From the NCBI GenBank assembly GCA_024195265.1, contig JAJLRJ010000002.1:52793907-52857906 (forward strand): a stretch of 64,000 nt of DNA, in the 5' to 3' direction. Shown here in pieces: positions 57,183 through 64,000 of this stretch (positions within the stretch are counted from its first letter, which is position 1; each line of letters starts with the position of its first letter). This stretch comes from Dendrophyllia cribrosa (Eukaryota > Cnidaria > Anthozoa > Scleractinia > Dendrophylliidae). The position numbers and the translations under genes were made by a program. The notes below the pieces were generated by a model. It made no database searches. It saw only the letters and a program-made list of their open reading frames with translations, and was not told the origin of the DNA.

Positions 57183-59858
57183 ATGAAGCTGAATGCTTTT
57201 AACAGACTAGAAGCTTTCCCCGTCATCTTGACACAGTGTTTCTTTGCAACGTTGTTTCTTTCCAACGCATCCTGCAATCATGATGTTAGAGCTTACAAAG
57301 ATGGCGACGTTACGTTGGGTGGTCTGTTCAATCTCCAATTTGCTGGTGGCGACGAACACTGTGGTGAGCTTTTCACAATGGGACTAGGACACGCCGAGGC
57401 CATGATCTTCGCCATTGAGAGTGTGAACAGGAATCCCAATCTTTTACCAAATGTGACACTTGGTTACGACATCAGAAACTATTGTGAGAGCACTGCTTTA
57501 GCCATGCAAATAACTTATGATTTCGTACGTGATGGTGATCCAGTTTGTAACGCGAACGACGGCAATTCGGCCATGAGCAACACCACGAAGGTCAGATCCA
57601 AGCCCATCTCAGCACTCGTTGGTCCTTACAATTCCGGCAGCGCTGTACTGGTGGGAAGCCTGCTTCAGGTCGCTGAAATTCCAGCCATAAGCCCGACTAC
57701 AACAAGCGTAGAGTTGAGCTCACAACTGTACAAAGATTTCTTTCGAACGGTTCCACCAGACAACTGGCAAGCAAAGGTCATGGCCGACATAATAGAGCTT
57801 TTTAACTGGACATACGTGGCAGCAGTGGGTTTGGATGACTCTTATGGACGAAATGGCATTTGGGCATTGGAGAAAGAATCATACGATAGAAAAACCTTCT
57901 GCGTTGCGTTTTCCGAGTTTATTCCAAGGCTTGGCTATCAAGACAAAATTAAGCAAACTGTTGCCAAGATTAAACTACAAGCAAGCATTGGAGTGATAAT
58001 CGTTTGGCTTTCTGGTGGCTACGGTAGAGCATTTTTCAAAGAGGCAACCGATGAAAACCTTGAAGAGAGGACTTTGATACTTAGCGATGCACTTACCTCT
58101 GAAGAAGGAGTGTTTCTTGACCCTCGCTTCAAAATACTGGATGGCTCTCTTGGAATACAGCCACGTGAATATATAGACGCCGCCTTTTATGAGCACCTCA
58201 AAATGATTACACCTGTAAAAAGCGTTGAAAGAGGAGTGGTCTGGTGGGATGAATTATGGAGATCACAGTTTAACTGCTCACCGACAAATTCGACAGATTC
58301 TGGCATTGCAACTTGCGGGGCAAATCTGACATTATACCATGCGGTAACCAAAATACACAGCTCCTTCGTCTCTTATCTTATTGACGCTGTTTACGCTCTT
58401 GCGCATGCTTTGGATAGCATTTACCACTGTCCAGCTCTGCATGATCAGCGGTTGTCAGGACATTGTCCGTCGCTGCACCCGACTGTCAAAGGACGCGATC
58501 TACTGAAATACCTCAGAAATGTCAGTTTTGATGGTTTGACTGGCAAAGTGCAATTTGACAGTTCTGGTGATCCTTTGTCTGCCTCCTATGACATCGTCAA
58601 CTTTCAACGTGGGACAAGCACAGGCAAGGCTAACAGAAAGGTTCTGATTGGTGTATGGGACAAGGAAACCTCGCCTAAGCTAAGGATAGATGCCTCCAGC
58701 TTGCGATGGAGCTCATTGCTGAACGACCTGTCAGCCCCGGTGTCCTTCTGTGCATCCGAATGCCTGCCTGGCACCATGAAGGCACCCACTACGCCGTGCT
58801 GCTGGGACTGTATAAAATGTCCCCAGGGAACTATCAGCACTGAGATCGGATCCAGCGGCTGCAAAGAGTGTGTGCCAGAGACAAAGACAAACGAACAGCG
58901 TACTAAGTGTATACATTTACCGATCATCAACATCACGCTGACTACCGCCACTGGAATCAGCATAACAATTGTAGCTCTTATCGGATTTACTCTTACATTA
59001 TTCGTTTGTGCATTCTACATCAAGTTCTACAATACCCCAATAGTGAAGGCATCTAGCAGAGAAATCTCTTTTCTATTGCTGTTCGGAATTGCAGCTCTCT
59101 TTGGTTTGTCTGTTCTTGAACTGGTCGAGCCTAGCGATATACTTTGCAGTGCAGCAAGTTTCTGGCGCTATTGTGCACTCACTCTCTGCATCACAGTGCT
59201 GTTTGTGAAGACCATGCGTATCACAAGTGTTTTTCAGGTAGATAAAGTGGCGCAGTTGTTTACGCCGTGTTTTAAGACCGTAAAAAGACAAACCATTTTA
59301 ATTTTCGTAATGAACATTGCCGCACTTTCTCTAGTAGCGCTGTGGATGTCTGTCGATCCTCCTGGACGCCAAAAGATCATCCGCTCAGACGAGTACATCT
59401 TTCTTGTGTGTAAACCTTTCTACACCAATACTGGCTTCGCACTGTTCATCTCTGTGTGTACTTATACGCTAATCGTGGCTCTTCTTTGCACCTATTACGC
59501 TTTCAAAGCCAGGGGCATCCCCGAGAATTTCAACGAGACAAAATACATAGGATTCTCTATGTACATTCTACTTTTGTCATCATTAGCATATTACCCTGTG
59601 GTGTTTAATTTTGAGAGCTGGTACGTAGCTCTAGTTTCTTGTTCCACGACGTTGGTGACTTCGTTTGGTTTTCTCAGCTGCATGTTTGGACCCAAAGTCT
59701 ACGTTCTTCTTGTCCACCCTCAGAAAAATACCCTGGAATCCGTTAGGTCGCAGGTATCGCAGTATTCGTTTCACGTATCGCGAGCGAAAGTCTGGGCTAC
59801 ACCCATTGCCGTCGGGAGAACTAATGCTGCTGCAGAACTCAGCAAACCCGACGGATAG
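57183..59858 (+). CDS. Class C G-protein-coupled receptor, copy 2, 891 aa, intact
   Basis: The translation is identical to that of 22,228-24,903, and I noticed no nucleotide difference in the coding stretch. The nearby non-coding DNA shows scattered changes. Domain order, nine-cysteine linker, amino-acid pocket residues and seven membrane helices are as described for copy 1. The probable leader splice site (cttgtttcag) is at 57,126-57,135. Either a second functional gene or the other allele of the same gene. Confidence 0.95.
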   Translation: MKLNAFNRLEAFPVILTQCFFATLFLSNASCNHDVRAYKDGDVTLGGLFNLQFAGGDEHCGELFTMGLGHAEAMIFAIESVNRNPNLLPNVTLGYDIRNYCESTALAMQITYDFVRDGDPVCNANDGNSAMSNTTKVRSKPISALVGPYNSGSAVLVGSLLQVAEIPAISPTTTSVELSSQLYKDFFRTVPPDNWQAKVMADIIELFNWTYVAAVGLDDSYGRNGIWALEKESYDRKTFCVAFSEFIPRLGYQDKIKQTVAKIKLQASIGVIIVWLSGGYGRAFFKEATDENLEERTLILSDALTSEEGVFLDPRFKILDGSLGIQPREYIDAAFYEHLKMITPVKSVERGVVWWDELWRSQFNCSPTNSTDSGIATCGANLTLYHAVTKIHSSFVSYLIDAVYALAHALDSIYHCPALHDQRLSGHCPSLHPTVKGRDLLKYLRNVSFDGLTGKVQFDSSGDPLSASYDIVNFQRGTSTGKANRKVLIGVWDKETSPKLRIDASSLRWSSLLNDLSAPVSFCASECLPGTMKAPTTPCCWDCIKCPQGTISTEIGSSGCKECVPETKTNEQRTKCIHLPIINITLTTATGISITIVALIGFTLTLFVCAFYIKFYNTPIVKASSREISFLLLFGIAALFGLSVLELVEPSDILCSAASFWRYCALTLCITVLFVKTMRITSVFQVDKVAQLFTPCFKTVKRQTILIFVMNIAALSLVALWMSVDPPGRQKIIRSDEYIFLVCKPFYTNTGFALFISVCTYTLIVALLCTYYAFKARGIPENFNETKYIGFSMYILLLSSLAYYPVVFNFESWYVALVSCSTTLVTSFGFLSCMFGPKVYVLLVHPQKNTLESVRSQVSQYSFHVSRAKVWATPIAVGRTNAAAELSKPDG

Positions 59859-59880
59859 ATCGAGTGAAAGCCTTGACCCA

Positions 59881-60231
59881 AGGACTTTGTTACCCAGCGA
59901 CGCACTAACCACCGAGGAAGCAGTGCTTCTTGACCCTCGCTTCAAAATACTGGATGGTTCCCTTGAAATACAACCACGTGACTATCCATATGCCGCCTTT
60001 CATGAGCACCTCAAAATTATTACAACTGCAAAAAGCGCTGAAATAGGGATGGTGTTGCGGGACGAATTATGGAGATCACAGTTTAACTGCTCGCCACAAA
60101 CCCGACTAAACATGCACTAACCAAGATACTCAGTTCCTTCGTCTCTTATCTTATTGACACTATTTACGTTCTTTCGCATGCTTTAGACAGCATTTACCAC
60201 TGTTCTGATTTGCATGGTCAGCGGTTAACGG
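59881..60231 (+). pseudogene. Copy 2 of the receptor fragment 3' of the intact gene
   Basis: Equivalent to 24,926-25,276, with the same internal deletion. Confidence 0.88.
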
Positions 60232-60394
60232 GTAATAAGTCACTGAAAACTAAGATATAGATTATTTCCAGTTGGCTTAACATAGCGTCGTCGAGACATG
60301 AGAACTGATCCTGTACCAAAATGGTTCAAAAATTAAAAGGCCAGTGTTCCATCGAAATATCGTAAATTCGGTCACCTAATCTCCATATTAGATT

Positions 60395-60503
60395 GCCAAA
60401 TACACCAGGGAGATACACCAAATACGCCAGGGAGATACACCAATAATACATCAGGATCAGGAAGATACACCAAATACACCATGGAGATAAACCAAATACA
60501 TCA
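60395..60503. repeat. Copy 2 of the imperfect minisatellite
   Basis: Equivalent to 25,437-25,545, same number of units as far as I can see. Confidence 0.75.
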
Positions 60504-60510
60504 GTGGGAG

Positions 60511-60753
60511 CAGGGGTGGCTCAGCGGTGTCAGAGCACTCGCCTCCCACCAATGTGGCCCTGGTTCGATTCCGGTACTCGGTGTCATATGTGGGTTGAGT
60601 TCGTTGTTGGTTCTCGTCCTTGCTCTGAGGGTTTTTCTCCGGGTACTCTGGTTTTCCTTCCTCCATAAAAACCAACATTTCCAAATTCCAATTCGATCCG
60701 GAAACAGTGGAAGTAAGAGCCACCTCGTGGATTCCACTGAAAATTCCAATTTA
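60511..60753 (+). mobile_element. Copy 2 of the tRNA-derived SINE
   Basis: Equivalent to 25,553-25,795, with the A-box-like segment and perfect B box retained. Confidence 0.8.
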
Positions 60754-61253
60754 TTTATTTTATTTTATTTTAACATACAACTAAAATGGATAAATAGAAT
60801 CTAAAGAGCTAGACAGAACAATTAATATAATTTGGGGATAAAGTTCTTAGGATTACTGGGATGAAAAAGTATTACAGTTCATCAAACTTGATTTTCTGAC
60901 AGGCAGTCCAGAAATCAGAATTACCACACTGGTCAAACTTTGAGTTTTTTTTGTCGTTATTGTGTCTCTTCAGTTTATATATAATTCTTTTATCAAGTTC
61001 GGTGAATTTTACTTCCCATTTGAAGATAACTGAAGGCAAGCTTAAATAAATCTCCTAACCATGCATACTTATGATCCAATGTATAGCCAGGACACTGTCT
61101 TTTAACCCAATGTCCCAACCAATCGGAGAAAAATGTTTTGCGTGCGTTTTACTCATTTCTCGAATGCTGCTTATTTGTTTGAATCGGTTTCTTATCTATA
61201 GGGAAGTAAAGTTAGGGAAGTAACAGTGCAAAGTCGCATTTGACATTTGTTAG

Positions 61254-61651
61254 TTAAAGGGGCATTGTCACGCAGATTTTGCTGTATTTTGGTCAAAATA
61301 CACTAAATATATATGACAAAGTACTTTTGCTCAAACATAAAATTGCTTTTACAACACTAAGAAGATAATATCAATAGATTTTTTTTCAAGGAAGAACAAA
61401 CCATAATAAGTTTTTCTGCGATTTCTCCACGACTCTTGAGAGGAACTTGAAAAAATTGGCCAATTTTTTCAAGTTGCAATCCATTTCCATCCTGGCAATC
61501 CGCAGCCAAAGATAACGAATTCTAGCTTCTGTGTACTGATAGAGTATTTGTTAACAAAACTGGACCATTATTTGTAGGTATTTCCATTGAAACAAATATG
61601 TTTTTTGGCTTTTCAAAGTGATACTAAAAATAGGTGACAGTGTCCCTTTAA
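61254..61651. mobile_element. Copy 2 of the 398 bp TTAA MITE
   Basis: Equivalent to 26,295-26,692. Confidence 0.78.
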
Positions 61652-61845
61652 ATGTAGAGTTTATTTGTATTAATTTTACTATCAGTTGCCTACTTGCCCT
61701 ATCACGTAAAGGTACACGGAAATGATATGGTGCAAAATGTGTGTAGACAACAATTTTATAGCCACGAAACTATGGAAAAAGATCTATTAACTGGAGTTTT
61801 CGCGAAAAAAAAATTAATTTAATTTTTTGGTTTATATGCAGTGAT

Positions 61846-61859
61846 GTTGCCATGGCAAC
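61846..61859. promoter_or_regulatory. Copy 2 palindromic X-box
   Basis: GTTGCCATGGCAAC, equivalent to 26,887-26,900. Confidence 0.4.
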
Positions 61860-62146
61860 ACCACACGCGTCAACCAAACTACCAAACTAAAAATTAACGA
61901 ACTCATCATGACTATTACAATTTCCTCAAGTATTATTGGTTTAAAAACCTCTGTATTTTTCTCTAATTTATTTGCAAAGTTGTAATTTGTCATGTAATCG
62001 GAAAATTTCATGAGCCAATCAAATGAACCATTGCCAGTTTTTCAGTGATAAAAATGGAAATGATAAACATCATTTCTTCAAGTTTTTCTCTTGAATTTCT
62101 TCTCATTCTATTTCAGTTTCATGTTAATTTGTTCTCAGGAATTGTA

Positions 62147-62301
62147 CTGGTTATGATTAATTGATAATAGGACTTCATGTCGTCCAATTCTGTCTGAAAT
62201 CGTACTCGTGTTTAACAAATTGGACTCAAATCGGATTTTGTAAATGGCTTGTATGATTAGAGACCAAATTGGACTCCACTGAGTCCTATAACCATTATAT
62301 A
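62147..62301. mobile_element. Copy 2 of the ATAGGACT MITE
   Basis: Equivalent to 27,188-27,342. Confidence 0.6.
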
Positions 62302-64000
62302 TTACATGAATCTTGCCAATTGTAGAAATCCAGGATTGAATAGTTTAAAAAACACAGTACATGTAAATAAGAACACCGCAGGTCATTAAAAACTATGTTC
62401 GGCCACCTGCGATTAGCCGTCAGTTGCTGTTTGACATATTGCTCGCACGTAATTAATAAGCGCGCTTAAAATTGTCGGTAAAATATCAGTGTATATGGAT
62501 TACTCTCTCCGTTAAAACCAGGACCACTACCTAGCTATTGTAATTAAGGTAAGCTATAAAAAATATATCATTTGATAGGACGACCGTTTTCTATTATTTT
62601 GTTGCAATTTAGCATCATTTAAAATGATCTAGCAAGGAGTACAATGTAATAGCAAGAAATATTGAACTTCTTTCTGCCCGACTACAATCTCGGACGAATT
62701 ATTTTCCCTTCATTTTTTTTGCTAGTGTAGTTTTTTAATTGTTTAGTTCAAATTTTCGAAAGGATAGGAACCATGCGTTATGGTTAAAGTAGTCGAAAAA
62801 GAATGATCGGCTCGAGCACATTTTCACTCATAATCTTTGTTGTGAAATTTCCGTTCTCAATTCAACTGGCAATATATACATATATCTTTATTCTCGCTCG
62901 AAAATATCTCTCTTTAATGTTAAAACGTTAATATTAATTTGTCAAAGACTTTCATCTTAAAGTTCTCTCAGCTAATACTGAATTATTTTTTCTTTGGACC
63001 ATTCCCAAAACCTATCCTTCTTTCAATTTCATAACCGTAATGATTGGCTGAGTAAACCAGAAACTTCTTGCTATTTCTTGTGGCTTACAGATACCTGCTG
63101 AGATACCTAAAAAAATATACAATGTAACGGTTTCTTCTTCACAAGCTTTTTCCAGTCCATTCAATAGTGTAATTAAAAAACTTTATTAAGGTCGGTATTC
63201 GTAACGATCAAAACAAAAAAATCTGGCCGCAATTCCTAGATTTTCTCTGCGAAAGACTGAAGGTTGCATGGGTTCGATAATCCCTCACCCTCTTATGACA
63301 ATGTTGTTTGGCTTTGTTTCTTTAACCGACATTTAGTATTTCAAAACCTAGTCATATTCAAGTTAATGAATGCAAGACGGAGGAATATTGTATTGGACAT
63401 TTATAAGTTTGAGACGCTTCGTCTGCTCTCTTTAGTGAGCAAACGGTAAAAATATGACTGCTTGGGTGACCTAATTCAGAAAAAAAGTTAGCTTTTAAAA
63501 AAGGTCTTTTTTTTGCCTCCGCCAATCTCACTGCGTTGTATTTCCTTTAACATCGGCGAGGACTAATCTCTCATAATCCTAATTGTTTCTTGTAGGCTTT
63601 CCTCGCCACCACTTTAATATGCACTTTGTATACATAATGTTCCTTTTACCGTGTTTTGTATGTCTATGTGTGTGGCAAACAACATTTAATTGTGATTCTG
63701 ATCTTTACATCTGTTGTGGTCTATCTTCTGGTTTTTTTTTTTCAGCTGATTGGTATCTTGCGTCGCTTTTAATCTACTTTTCTACTGAAATTGAAGCGTA
63801 ACAGCAGGAAAAAAATCACTCCACTTTATATTTCCCAAATTCAATATCACGAATCAATGATTTAACGTCTCCCACGTTCTCATCAGGAAACAGAGTTTTC
63901 ATTTCGGTCATTAAATTACTGCACCTTTGGCTTCCGTAGCGGCGTCGCCGTAGCCTCGCGTCTGCTTATTTGTTTGTTTCTATTCCTGATCGAGTTCCAA
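62302..64000. other. Copy 2 non-coding, to window end
   Basis: Equivalent to 27,343 to about 29,037. No gene recognised. The window ends about 580 bp before the position where copy 2 of the broken receptor paralogue would start. Confidence 0.45.

Larger units (their letters stand above)
34937..64000. repeat. Unit copy 2 of the ~35 kb direct duplication
   Basis: This near-identical direct copy of 1-29,037 is still matching copy 1 where the window ends. Whether it is a real tandem copy or the other haplotype of the same locus cannot be settled from the sequence, because the two copies are linked only across the N gap at 31,001-31,500. Confidence 0.97.

Overview
The window is eukaryotic, AT-rich and mostly repetitive: one long intact single-exon reading frame, a LINE remnant, a tRNA-derived SINE and many small inverted-repeat transposons. 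The receptor family, the SINE and several transposon families look like those of anthozoan cnidarians, most likely a stony coral. That assignment comes from memory of the families, not from a search.

The main large-scale feature is that the window contains itself twice. Positions 1 to about 29,037 reappear almost unchanged at 34,937-64,000. The offset drifts only from 34,936 to 34,961. Bases 29,038-34,936 are seen once. A run of exactly 500 N (31,001-31,500) lies between the copies, so the tandem order rests on a scaffold join. It may be a real recent tandem duplication of about 35 kb, or two haplotypes of one locus placed end to end.

Each unit is laid out as follows (copy 1 coordinates). 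(a) 400-2427 holds a TTA-flanked inverted-repeat element and a 564 bp palindromic fold-back element. (b) 2748-17,795 is a TTAA-flanked region bounded by two inverted arms of about 1.25 kb. The left arm was later hit by a 5'-truncated L1/Tx1-like LINE with an 11 bp target-site duplication. The interior carries a dead class C receptor fragment, a second inverted pair with exon-like frames, and several MITEs. (c) 17,796-22,170 is non-coding with a few short elements. (d) 22,228-24,903 is an intact 891-residue class C (metabotropic-glutamate-like) G-protein-coupled receptor. (e) A fragment of a paralogue follows it, then minisatellite, SINE and MITEs. (f) 29,614-31,000 is a frameshifted receptor paralogue cut by the gap. 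(g) 31,501-34,936 holds further MITEs.

The only genes I would call functional are the two copies of the receptor (22,228-24,903 and 57,183-59,858), whose translations are identical. Each unit therefore has one live receptor plus two relics, and a third relic abuts the gap. This is the pattern of a birth-and-death cluster of sensory or neuromodulatory class C receptors. Order of events inferred from nesting: the inverted-repeat element, then the LINE insertion, then the 35 kb duplication or haplotype split.
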